From CAZIWX01 sp964543125 (lineage in GTDB: Bacteria; Fidelibacterota; UBA8477): a DNA stretch of 5,784 nucleotides. Below the pieces are notes generated by a model, which was not told the origin of the DNA, did not search any database, and saw only the letters and a program-made list of their open reading frames with translations. Location: the NCBI GenBank assembly GCA_964543125.1, contig CAZIWX010000140.1, forward strand, positions 1-5,784, given 5' to 3'. Each line of letters opens with the position of its first letter. Position 1 is the first letter of the stretch. Made by a program: the position numbers and the translations under genes. Below, piece after piece: positions 1 through 5,623 of the stretch.

Positions 1-790
1 CATCGGTTGAACAATATTTGCGCTGATCGTCCGAAGAAGAATGGGGCAGTAACCGCACCACGTGGGAAACGACCGCGGCCGGGCCCTTCCCGGATTGGAT
101 ATATTTTACCGCTTCTTTGAAGGTCTTATAGGCCTGGAAAAAATCGGTACCATCGATTTCGTACCGGCCGAGATGATGATAACCGCCAATCATGTCGTAA
201 ACCGAGCCCTCCGCGGTTTGCAATGTCTTGTGCACGGAAATCGCGTAATCATTGTCCTCGATGTGGAACAAAACAGGCAATCGGGCCCGGGTCGCCCAAT
301 TCAATGCCTCATGGAATTCACCCTGGGAAGTCGTCCCTTCACCGGATGAAACGTAGACCATGGCCTTTTTATCTTCCCGTGCTGCTGCCAATGCCGTTCC
401 CACGGCCTGCAAATACTGGGTTCCGGTGGGGCTGGACTGGGCAACAATGTTCAGTTCCTTTTTACCATAGTGCTGGGGCATCTGGCGCCCGCCGGAAGAG
501 GGATCATCCGCTTTTGCCAGAAATCCCAAAAAGACCTCCCGCAGGCTTAAGCCTACTGCCAGCACGAACGCCTGGTCACGGTAATAGGGGTAAAACCAGT
601 CATGCCCCCCGCGAAAATTCAAGGCTGCTGCTACCTGGGCACCCTCATGACCCGCCCCGCCGATATGGAAAAAACTTTTCCCCTGCCGTAAAAGGGTCAG
701 CATCTTCTCATCGGTGCGTCGTGAGCGCGCCATTTGCCGAAAAATCTCGATTAGTTCTGCTTTTTGAAAACCATGCAACGAAGTAGGCAC
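1..790 (-). CDS. 2-oxoacid dehydrogenase E1 component, alpha region (branched-chain type), 3' end cut by window edge
   Basis: This is the thiamine-diphosphate-dependent E1 of a 2-oxoacid dehydrogenase complex, which decarboxylates a 2-oxoacid and passes the acyl group to lipoyl-E2. 263 residues are visible from a GTG start at 790. TAA lies ten codons upstream with no ATG, GTG or TTG between, and a perfect AGGAGG is at 795-800. Visible motifs are FHIGGAGHEG (41-50), a substrate-channel block DDPSSGGRQMP (95-105), the cofactor motif GEGTTSQGEF (150-159) ending in DNDYAIS (179-185), and HSSSDDQRKY (250-259), which matches the family's phosphorylation-loop region. GEG replaces the pyruvate-type GDG. 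Human branched-chain E1 alpha also has a Glu there, with Asn and Tyr ligands corresponding to N180 and Y182, so a branched-chain substrate is favoured. This sequence type is often an alpha-beta fusion near 680 residues, but the window ends before that can be seen. It lies 30 bp after lipB and is probably cotranscribed with it. Confidence 0.9.
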   Translation of the reverse strand, partial: MPTSLHGFQKAELIEIFRQMARSRRTDEKMLTLLRQGKSFFHIGGAGHEGAQVAAALNFRGGHDWFYPYYRDQAFVLAVGLSLREVFLGFLAKADDPSSGGRQMPQHYGKKELNIVAQSSPTGTQYLQAVGTALAAAREDKKAMVYVSSGEGTTSQGEFHEALNWATRARLPVLFHIEDNDYAISVHKTLQTAEGSVYDMIGGYHHLGRYEIDGTDFFQAYKTFKEAVKYIQSGKGPAAVVSHVVRLLPHSSSDDQRKYCSTD

Positions 791-794
791 GGAA

Positions 795-800
795 CCTCCT
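795..800 (-). promoter_or_regulatory. Shine-Dalgarno site fixing the GTG start of the E1 gene
   Basis: AGGAGG on the minus strand lies 4 nt before the GTG at 790. It sits in the 30-bp gap after lipB and supports GTG over the later TTG at codon 5. The spacing is slightly short. Confidence 0.7.
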
Positions 801-820
801 GCGAAATCCAGCGATTACTG

Positions 821-1528
821 CTACCGGGCAGTTTCGTTGTCAGCCAATATCGAAGTTGAACTGGAATTTGGTTTAAACGGCTCAACTTGCGCGGCGTATT
901 CCACCCGGTTAAATCCAAAGGTGCGCCGGAAGGTTCCAACTAAAACGGGAACCACTTCTGAAACGGAAATTTGACGATCCAATTCGACCGCCATACTGGT
1001 GACACCCTTGTCAGAAATGCCGCAGGGAATCATGCCGGCAAAATATGACAAATCTGGTGCTACATTCAAGGCAAATCCGTGCATGGTGACCCAATGGGAA
1101 AGCCGCACGCCCAGGGCGCATATTTTTCGATCCTCGATCCACACTCCGGTGAGGCCTTTGATCCGGCCGGCAGCGATACTAAAATTTCCAAGGGTACGAA
1201 TGACCATTTCTTCCAGGGTACGCATGTACCAGCTCACGCTGGGTTTGTGTTCCTTAAGATTCAAAATAGGATAGCCTACAATCTGACCCGGACCATGCCA
1301 GGTGATATCACCACCTCGGTCGGACTGAATGACTTCCGCGTCCCGGGGTGAGAGCAAATTGTTTTTATTCGCGTTTTTACCAAAAGTATACACCGGTGGA
1401 TGCTCCACCAGCAGCAGGGTGTCCGGAATTTCACCTTTCAGCCGTGCGGCGTGATGTTTTTTTTGAATATCCCAGGCCACCATGTAGGGCACGGTACCGA
1501 GGGCTTTGATGATGAGTTTATCGGACAT
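821..1528 (-). CDS. lipB: Octanoyl-[acyl-carrier-protein]:protein N-octanoyltransferase LipB
   Basis: LipB moves octanoyl groups from acyl carrier protein to a lysine on lipoyl domains (E2 subunits, GcvH), the first step of de novo lipoylation. LipA then inserts the sulfurs. The 235-residue protein is of normal length and carries the family landmarks: EHPPVYTFGK (42-51), the signature RGGDITWHGPGQ (71-82, with H79), KICALGV around K135, HGFALNV (150-156) and PCGISDKGVTSM (168-179) with C169. C169 and K135 match the acyl-thioester cysteine and its lysine partner in E. coli LipB, as I recall its numbering. The last 20 or so residues are a polar tail beyond the conserved fold. No clear ribosome site precedes the ATG. 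It stands 121 bp after the nucleotidyltransferase gene and 30 bp before the E1 gene, whose complex needs lipoylated E2. LipA is not in the window. Confidence 0.97.
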   Translation of the reverse strand: MSDKLIIKALGTVPYMVAWDIQKKHHAARLKGEIPDTLLLVEHPPVYTFGKNANKNNLLSPRDAEVIQSDRGGDITWHGPGQIVGYPILNLKEHKPSVSWYMRTLEEMVIRTLGNFSIAAGRIKGLTGVWIEDRKICALGVRLSHWVTMHGFALNVAPDLSYFAGMIPCGISDKGVTSMAVELDRQISVSEVVPVLVGTFRRTFGFNRVEYAAQVEPFKPNSSSTSILADNETAR

Positions 1529-1649
1529 CTGATCTTAGTACCGGAGGGTTGAATCAAGTGGCCAGCGGAATGGATTTTTACAATTATGCGTTGTCAAACC
1601 TCCGTCCGCACACCCCCTATTATCCACCTGTGTTACAAGACGATTTCTC

Positions 1650-2563
1650 TCAAAAGGAAATTATATTCTCTTTCCCTGTCCACCCCGCGGGGCGTGTTAG
1701 ATATTTTCTTAACTTTTCCAACTTTTCCACCGTGCCTATATCCATCCAAAACGCAGCATTCATGGGAAAGGCTTGAATTATTTCACCTGCGCCGGCGGCT
1801 TTCAAATAAGCGGCAATGATGGAGAAAGCGCCTTGTTCCGGTTCCAGGTATTTCAGAAACTTCCCAGACACCACGTGAATCCCGTTGAACGCCCAGCGTT
1901 GACCCGTAAGTAAAGACACCGGCGGGGCGCCCCGGCGTTGGTCTTCCCAACCGGCCAGGCGCTGTTGATTGTCAAACAATAGATAACGNNNNNNNNNNNN
2001 NNNNNNNNNNNNNNNNNNNNNNNNNNNNNNNNNNNNNNNNNNNNNNNNNNNNNNNNNNNNNNNNNNNNNNNNNNNNNNNNNNNNNNNNGGCGTTGGTCTT
2101 CCCAACCGGCCAGGCGCTGTTGATTGTCAAACAATAGATAACGCGATGTTTCGCGCTGACTGACCGCCAGGGTCGCCAGGGCGCCCGCGAATTGGTGTTT
2201 CGCCAGTAGTTGGGATAAATCCAGATCGGTGTACACATCACTATTATGAATAAAAAATATGTCTTCAGCTTGAAACCAATCCGCTGCGTGGCGCAGCCCG
2301 CCGCCGGTGTCTAACAGCGTCTCTTCATAAGAATAATGGACTTCAATTCCGTAATAATTTTTATTCGCAATGTGAGATTTGATTTGTTCCGGGAAATGGT
2401 GAAGATTCAGAACGGCTTCATCCACGCCGGCTCGTTTTAGCCGCGCCATGACCGAGTCCAGCAGTGTTACACCCGGTGTGATTTCCACGAGACACTTAGG
2501 TTTATCATGGGTAAGTGGCTGTAAGCGCGTACCCAGGCCGGCGGCAAAAATCATGGCTTTCAT
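1650..2563 (-). CDS. MurU-like sugar-1-phosphate nucleotidyltransferase, interrupted by an assembly gap
   Basis: This enzyme should join a nucleoside triphosphate to a sugar 1-phosphate, giving an NDP-sugar. The N-terminal motif GLGTRLQPLTHDKPKCLV (9-26) contains the catalytic lysine (K23). LLDTGGG (83-89) resembles the sugar-binding loop of MurU and related enzymes, HNSDVYTDLDL (106-116) supplies the metal-binding aspartate (D109), and FNGIHVVSG (174-182) and MDIGTVEKL (222-230) are typical C-terminal elements, with D223 the second metal ligand. As assembled, the frame breaks at the N run 1989-2088. Removing 155 bp (one 55-bp repeat copy plus the Ns) gives a clean 252-residue protein, normal for the family. 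The ATG is 8 bp after the stop of the kinase-RapZ gene; a GAGG inside that gene's last codons is about 13 nt away. The pair suggests a kinase-uridylyltransferase route like AmgK-MurU. The nucleotide and sugar are not proven; mannose- or glucose-1-phosphate are alternatives. Confidence 0.88.
1934..1988. repeat. 55-bp direct repeat, copy 1 (unmerged contig overlap)
   Basis: This copy is identical over 55 bp to 2089-2143 and ends exactly where the N run begins. Both copies encode the same RYLLFDNQQRLAGWEDQR stretch of the nucleotidyltransferase. The exact match to an odd k-mer length, flush with the gap, points to two contig ends overlapping by one k-mer that the scaffolder failed to merge. Confidence 0.93.
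1989..2088. other. Assembly gap of exactly 100 N
   Basis: 100 undetermined bases form a placeholder of conventional size and not a measured distance. The flanking 55-bp identical ends and the restored reading frame after collapse indicate that no real sequence is missing. If so, the true length of the window is 155 bp shorter. Confidence 0.97.
2089..2143. repeat. 55-bp direct repeat, copy 2 (unmerged contig overlap)
   Basis: This second identical copy begins at the first base after the N run. See the copy at 1934-1988: it is best read as a duplicated contig end and not a genomic repeat. Confidence 0.93.
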
Positions 2564-2571
2564 GGAAATGC

Positions 2572-4023
2572 TTATACCTCTTTCGCCGGCCAGTTATCCT
2601 GATTGAGATGCTGAACGCCCACCTCGATCTTCTTAAACCGGTTTTTAAGATGACGCCGCAAGGCTTCAGCCGCATAGACTGACCGGTGCTGACCACCGGT
2701 GCAGCCAAAACTCACCAGCAGATCGGTAAAATTCTGGTCTTGATAACTTTTCACCGCGGCATCCACCAGTGTATACACATTTTCCAGAAAATGACTCATC
2801 AAGGGCTTGTCCCGGAAAAATTCTATCACCTGTTTATCTTTGCCGGTGAGCGGTTTATAGGCAATATCACGCCCCGGATTCGGCAGGTAACGACAATCAA
2901 AGACGAACCCGCCACCGTGACCTTTTTTATCGGTGGGGACGCCATTTTTATAGGCAAAACTCAGAATCCGAATAGTCAGTTTTAGCTTGGCGCTACCAAA
3001 TTCCCGCAACGCAGATGACCGCACCAAATAGTGAAAAACGCCCATGAGGGTGGGCAACTCAATGGGGAGCTCAACCGTTTTTAACAAATACTCCAAATTC
3101 TGGATCGCATAGGGCACCGACTGCAGGAAATGTTCTTTGCGCTCATAAAATCCCCGGTATCCATAGGCGCCCATGGCCTGCATCAGACGGATAAAGACAT
3201 AGCCCTGGAAATACAGAGTAAACTGTGTGCGATCGATATTAACCAATTCACCTAAAGCATCCAGGTATTGCACCAGTAAACGCCTGCGCACTTCCTCGGA
3301 AATATTGGCTTTGGCATCGTAGAGCAGGGAAGCGATATCATATTGCAGGGCACCTTTTCGACCGCCCTGATAATCGATAAACCAGGGTTTACCATCTTTG
3401 AGCATAATGTTACGGGACTGGAAATCACGGTAGAGAAAATAATCCTGAGGGGCTGCCAGCAGAAATTTCACCAGCGTGTTAAAATCGTCTTCCAGTTTTT
3501 GTTCATTAAACGGGATATGCGCCAGTTTCAAAAAATAATATTTAAAATAATTCAGATCCCAAACCATGGACTGGCGGTCGAAACTGTGGCGCGGGTAGCA
3601 CACGGACCAATCCAGTCCTTCCGCCCCACCCACCTGAAACTGTGGTAACAGGGTCACCACCTGACTGTAAATAGAGTTCATTTTTTTCGGGAATTCGATC
3701 CGAGCGCCGCGGGCGGTCACCAGGGCATCAAACAGGGTGGTCTGTCCCAGGTCTTCCTCGAGGTAAATGTCCTGATCAATATTTTCAGCAATGATCTCCG
3801 GAACCGGCAGTCCCTTGGCTTTAAAATGCCGGGAAAATGTGAGGAACGCCTCGTTTTCTTCCCGGTCAGCATTCCCCACGCCAATTGCAGTCCGGGTTTC
3901 CCCGTGGAGACGAATGAGGTAGCGATTGGAGCCATGAGGCGGCAAATCAGTAACTTCTTTTACCGGCTCGTGGAAATGTTGCTCAAATAAAGTAATGAGT
4001 TTTTTTTGCATGGTATCCATCAT
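2572..4023 (-). CDS. Fusion of AmgK-like APH-family sugar kinase with RapZ C-terminal (GlcN6P-sensor-type) domain
   Basis: 483 residues in two domains. Residues about 1-330 form an aminoglycoside-phosphotransferase-fold kinase: EENEAF (55-60) and GLPVPEI (71-77) are typical of the AmgK-like group, LYRDFQSRNIML (197-208) is the catalytic loop with D200 and N205, FIDYQGG (215-221) carries the metal aspartate D217, and YDIASLLYDA (228-237) follows. Residues about 348-483 match the RapZ C-terminal domain: LSFAYKNGVP (354-363), FVFDCRYLPNP (373-383), the PLTGKDK segment (391-397) and SFGCTGGQHRSVY (438-450). In E. coli this domain binds glucosamine-6-phosphate and the sRNA GlmZ. The P-loop domain that forms the N-terminal half of normal RapZ is absent; the kinase takes its place. 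The ATG at 4023 is the first possible start after an in-frame TGA, without a clear ribosome site. The nucleotidyltransferase starts 8 bp downstream. Likely role (inferred): a cytosolic kinase for a cell-wall amino sugar, feeding the neighbour and possibly gated by amino-sugar phosphate. Confidence 0.9.
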   Translation of the reverse strand: MMDTMQKKLITLFEQHFHEPVKEVTDLPPHGSNRYLIRLHGETRTAIGVGNADREENEAFLTFSRHFKAKGLPVPEIIAENIDQDIYLEEDLGQTTLFDALVTARGARIEFPKKMNSIYSQVVTLLPQFQVGGAEGLDWSVCYPRHSFDRQSMVWDLNYFKYYFLKLAHIPFNEQKLEDDFNTLVKFLLAAPQDYFLYRDFQSRNIMLKDGKPWFIDYQGGRKGALQYDIASLLYDAKANISEEVRRRLLVQYLDALGELVNIDRTQFTLYFQGYVFIRLMQAMGAYGYRGFYERKEHFLQSVPYAIQNLEYLLKTVELPIELPTLMGVFHYLVRSSALREFGSAKLKLTIRILSFAYKNGVPTDKKGHGGGFVFDCRYLPNPGRDIAYKPLTGKDKQVIEFFRDKPLMSHFLENVYTLVDAAVKSYQDQNFTDLLVSFGCTGGQHRSVYAAEALRRHLKNRFKKIEVGVQHLNQDNWPAKEV

Positions 4024-4110
4024 GACAATTGGGTCTGAAAAGCTATTGTTTCAAACAGATTAAATTTGGAATCCATTGGTTTATGTGATTCAAACAATTC
4101 CATCCGGCAC

Positions 4111-4683
4111 TCAAAGACTGCGCATTCCGATAATACTCAGGAATTCGTTACGGGTCGTTATTTCCTCGTGAAATTCACCCAGCATGGCCGAAGTTGTGGC
4201 ATAGGAATTCTGCTTCTCCACGCCGCGCATCTGCATACACATATGCCGGCCCTCCAACACTACGGCCACACCGTTCGGTTGCACTACCTCCATTAAGGTG
4301 TTGGCGATCTGGTGCGTGAGACGCTCCTGGACCTGCAGGCGCCGGGCGAACATATCCACAATCCGCGGGATCTTGGACAAACCGATCACTTTACCATCAG
4401 GAATATAGGCCACATGGGCTTTCCCGAAAAAAGGGAGCATGTGATGCTCACACATGGAGAAAAATTCGATATCCCGCACCACCACCATTTCGTTGTAATC
4501 TTCCGTGAATATGGCCTTGTTGATGATATCGTCAAGGTTTTGGGTATAGCCGTGGGAGAAAAAATCCCAGGCCTTGGCAACCCGGTCAGGGGTTCGGATC
4601 AGTCCTTCCCGTTTTGGATTTTCACCAATTTCAGTCAACAATTCATGAGTCAATTCCTCAATTTTTTTTAAATTTATACTCAT
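4111..4683 (-). CDS. folE: GTP cyclohydrolase I (FolE)
   Basis: FolE converts GTP to 7,8-dihydroneopterin triphosphate, the shared precursor of folate, biopterin-type cofactors and queuosine. The 190 residues match the single-domain type IA enzyme. RTPDRVAKAW (30-39) leads into the zinc and active-site block SMCEHHMLPFFGKAHVAYIP (76-95), with zinc ligands C78 and H81. SKIPRIVDMFARRLQ (103-117) follows, then EGRHMCMQMRGV (144-155) with the third zinc ligand C149 and active-site H147, then the C-terminal TRNEFL (177-182). All ligands are intact, so this is the zinc form. The ATG at 4683 shares one base with a TAA that ends the remnant transporter reading frame upstream, and a GGAGGA lies 9 nt before it. 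With queD on the far side of that remnant, a role in queuosine precursor synthesis is likely, although folate supply may depend on it too. 87 bp separate it from the kinase-RapZ gene. Confidence 0.98.
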   Translation of the reverse strand: MSINLKKIEELTHELLTEIGENPKREGLIRTPDRVAKAWDFFSHGYTQNLDDIINKAIFTEDYNEMVVVRDIEFFSMCEHHMLPFFGKAHVAYIPDGKVIGLSKIPRIVDMFARRLQVQERLTHQIANTLMEVVQPNGVAVVLEGRHMCMQMRGVEKQNSYATTSAMLGEFHEEITTRNEFLSIIGMRSL

Positions 4684-5000
4684 TACAGGACTTCCTCCGC
4701 AAATAAGAGTTTGTAATTGTTTTCCGGCTCTTCAGTGGATTGGTTAAACTGCCGGACACCGAGGTAGAAAACGATGTTCCGGCCAGTGCCAAGAAATATT
4801 TAAAAATATAAGAATTTAGAATCAGAACAATTAAAGCACCCGGTGAATCCAGCAACTGACTTACCAGTCCGGACCCATTATTTTCTTTAAGCCGGAGATG
4901 TTTACCATTGATAAGGCGCTTCCAGAAATGAAATAACCACACAGCGGTACTTTGAGTGGTAAGATAGGCGATAACATCAGCCAAGCCCGAAAACAAGCCT
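4683..5000 (-). pseudogene. Remnant of YhhQ/Vut_1-family queuosine precursor transporter (C-terminal part, frameshifted)
   Basis: The 372 bp between queD and folE are not empty. One frame (codon TCG at 4990 onward) reads IAYLTTQ, then VWLFHFWKRL, NGKHL, NNGSGLVSQLLDS and LILNSYIFKYFLALAGT. These follow, in order, the family pattern AYL..Q..DVW.FHFWK / KHLWLRNN.ST.VSQL.D / YLFK.L.ALLDTP. At about 4775-4773 the frame breaks. The next frame continues VFYLGVRQF and runs 22 more codons to a TAA at 4685-4683 that overlaps the folE ATG (TAATG). One lost base explains the break. The loop after SQLLDS is about a dozen residues short, the FHFWK-side aspartate has become alanine, and VFGL around 5000 lies in a third frame. 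The N-terminal half, normally over 100 residues, is missing. Family members move preQ0, preQ1 or queuine across the inner membrane, which fits the queD neighbour. The identification rests on remembered family consensus. Confidence 0.78.
4693..4698 (-). promoter_or_regulatory. Shine-Dalgarno site of folE inside the transporter remnant
   Basis: GGAGGA on the minus strand lies 9 nt before the folE ATG. It overlaps the last codons of the decayed yhhQ reading frame (the GCG-GAG-GAA codons), so this end of the remnant is probably kept because folE needs it. Confidence 0.75.
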
Positions 5001-5055
5001 ACTCGTTTCGCACAACTTGCGGTGGGATTCAAATTTCCGAAACCAGAGCGTGGGA

Positions 5056-5469
5056 TCAAGCTAATCCCCCGTGACCATAATAATCCGTATAGATAGTGGG
5101 GGTCTCCTGTAGACGAACGCGATACAGAACGCCGTCTTCCAGGTTGGGCTCGATCTGATTCCAGATCCAAACCACAAGGTTCTCGGTGGAAGGTTGTTTA
5201 TCCGCAAACCAGTCGATGTCCTGATCGATCCGGGTATGGTCAAGTTTATCGAGAACATGCGCCTTGACCACCGTTTTCAGATGCGGCAGGTCGATGAGGA
5301 ATCCGGTATCGGGATTAACCTCTCCGGTGACTGAGACGATCAGGCTATAATTATGGCCGTGCAATCGCACATCCGGTCCAAACAGCTGCTCGTTCTCTGC
5401 TTCTGAAAATGCGGGGTTGTGATAGCGATGAGCGGCGCAAAAAGTAAAGGTTTTATTTAGAACGATCAT
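5056..5469 (-). CDS. queD: QueD/PTPS-family 6-carboxy-tetrahydropterin synthase homologue, noncanonical at the catalytic Cys
   Basis: Canonical QueD turns dihydroneopterin triphosphate (the FolE product) into 6-carboxy-5,6,7,8-tetrahydropterin, the second step toward preQ0 and queuosine. The 137-residue protein has the T-fold pattern FTFCAAHR (8-15; zinc ligand H14), LHGHNYSL (36-43; zinc ligands H37 and H39), TGFLIDLPHLK (55-65), LDHTRID (76-82; D77-H78 of the catalytic relay), PSTENL (93-98) and RLQETP (119-124; pterin-anchoring E122). The active-site cysteine that normally lies four residues (QueD) or six residues (PTPS) before the first His of HGH is absent. The segment reads FGPDVRLHGH, placing D33 at the E. 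coli C27 position. The only cysteine is C11. The activity could therefore be QueD-like or an alternative PTPS-type pterin cleavage. The start is well supported by GGAGA 6 nt upstream. The gene opens a queD, yhhQ-remnant, folE cluster. Confidence 0.9.
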   Translation of the reverse strand: MIVLNKTFTFCAAHRYHNPAFSEAENEQLFGPDVRLHGHNYSLIVSVTGEVNPDTGFLIDLPHLKTVVKAHVLDKLDHTRIDQDIDWFADKQPSTENLVVWIWNQIEPNLEDGVLYRVRLQETPTIYTDYYGHGGLA

Positions 5470-5475
5470 ACAGAT

Positions 5476-5480
5476 TCTCC
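5476..5480 (-). promoter_or_regulatory. Shine-Dalgarno site of queD
   Basis: GGAGA on the minus strand lies 6 nt before the ATG at 5469. An overlapping ATG (the ATGGAG just upstream) is out of frame with queD and is not used in this reading. Confidence 0.6.
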
Positions 5481-5597
5481 ATTGCTGCCGGAATTTAGGC
5501 TGAGGGAGAATTAATACAAGGGGGAAGAGAATACTGATGGAGGGATGCCAATTCTAATGGATTAACCAATCCTTCGGAGCATTAAACTCCATCAATT

Positions 5598-5618
5598 TTC
5601 TCGACTCACCGTCAAGAA
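5598..5618 (-). terminator. Imperfect hairpin after the secreted-protein gene (possible weak terminator)
   Basis: On the minus strand TTCTTGAC, loop GGTGA, GTCGAGAA forms an 8-bp stem with one G-T wobble, starting 5 nt after the stop codon at 5624. No real T-run follows on the minus strand, so intrinsic termination is doubtful. The rest of the 154-bp gap (5470-5623) shows no promoter or riboswitch I can recognise. Confidence 0.3.
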
Positions 5619-5623
5619 GATTT

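Noticed and set aside
62..786. Plus-strand open frames opposite the E1 gene
   Set aside because: They lie antisense to a coding frame with clear E1 motifs, and their translations (Arg/Pro/His-rich) show no recognisable domain.
1592..1597. A perfect TTGACA on the minus strand upstream of lipB, candidate -35 box
   Set aside because: At 14-18 nt downstream there is no acceptable -10 (the best alignments read AAATCC or TCCATT); CATAAT is only a few bases away, too close.
1549..1819. Plus-strand open frames over the lipB upstream gap and the nucleotidyltransferase 3' end
   Set aside because: They have no recognisable motifs and mostly overlap the conserved C-terminus of the nucleotidyltransferase on the other strand.
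1934..2143. Two 55-bp identical units with a spacer, at first glance a CRISPR-like or mobile-element repeat
   Set aside because: There are only two copies, both inside one gene, both encoding the same residues and both flush with a 100-N placeholder. Contig overlap explains everything.
4795..4835. AT-rich stretch on the minus strand (TTGTTC, 16 nt, TATTTT) as a folE promoter
   Set aside because: The match to a -35 box is only 3 of 6, and the stretch is explained by hydrophobic codons of the transporter remnant. It cannot be excluded, but it is not supported.
4658..5170. A single 170-residue minus-strand protein spanning the queD end to the folE start
   Set aside because: Its first third is an out-of-frame reading of queD and its last part is out of frame with the conserved transporter tail. 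Only the middle carries family motifs, so it is treated as a frameshifted remnant and not an intact gene.
5470..5623. preQ1 riboswitch upstream of queD
   Set aside because: No preQ1-type stem with an A-rich tail, and no other aptamer pattern, could be recognised in the 154 bp.
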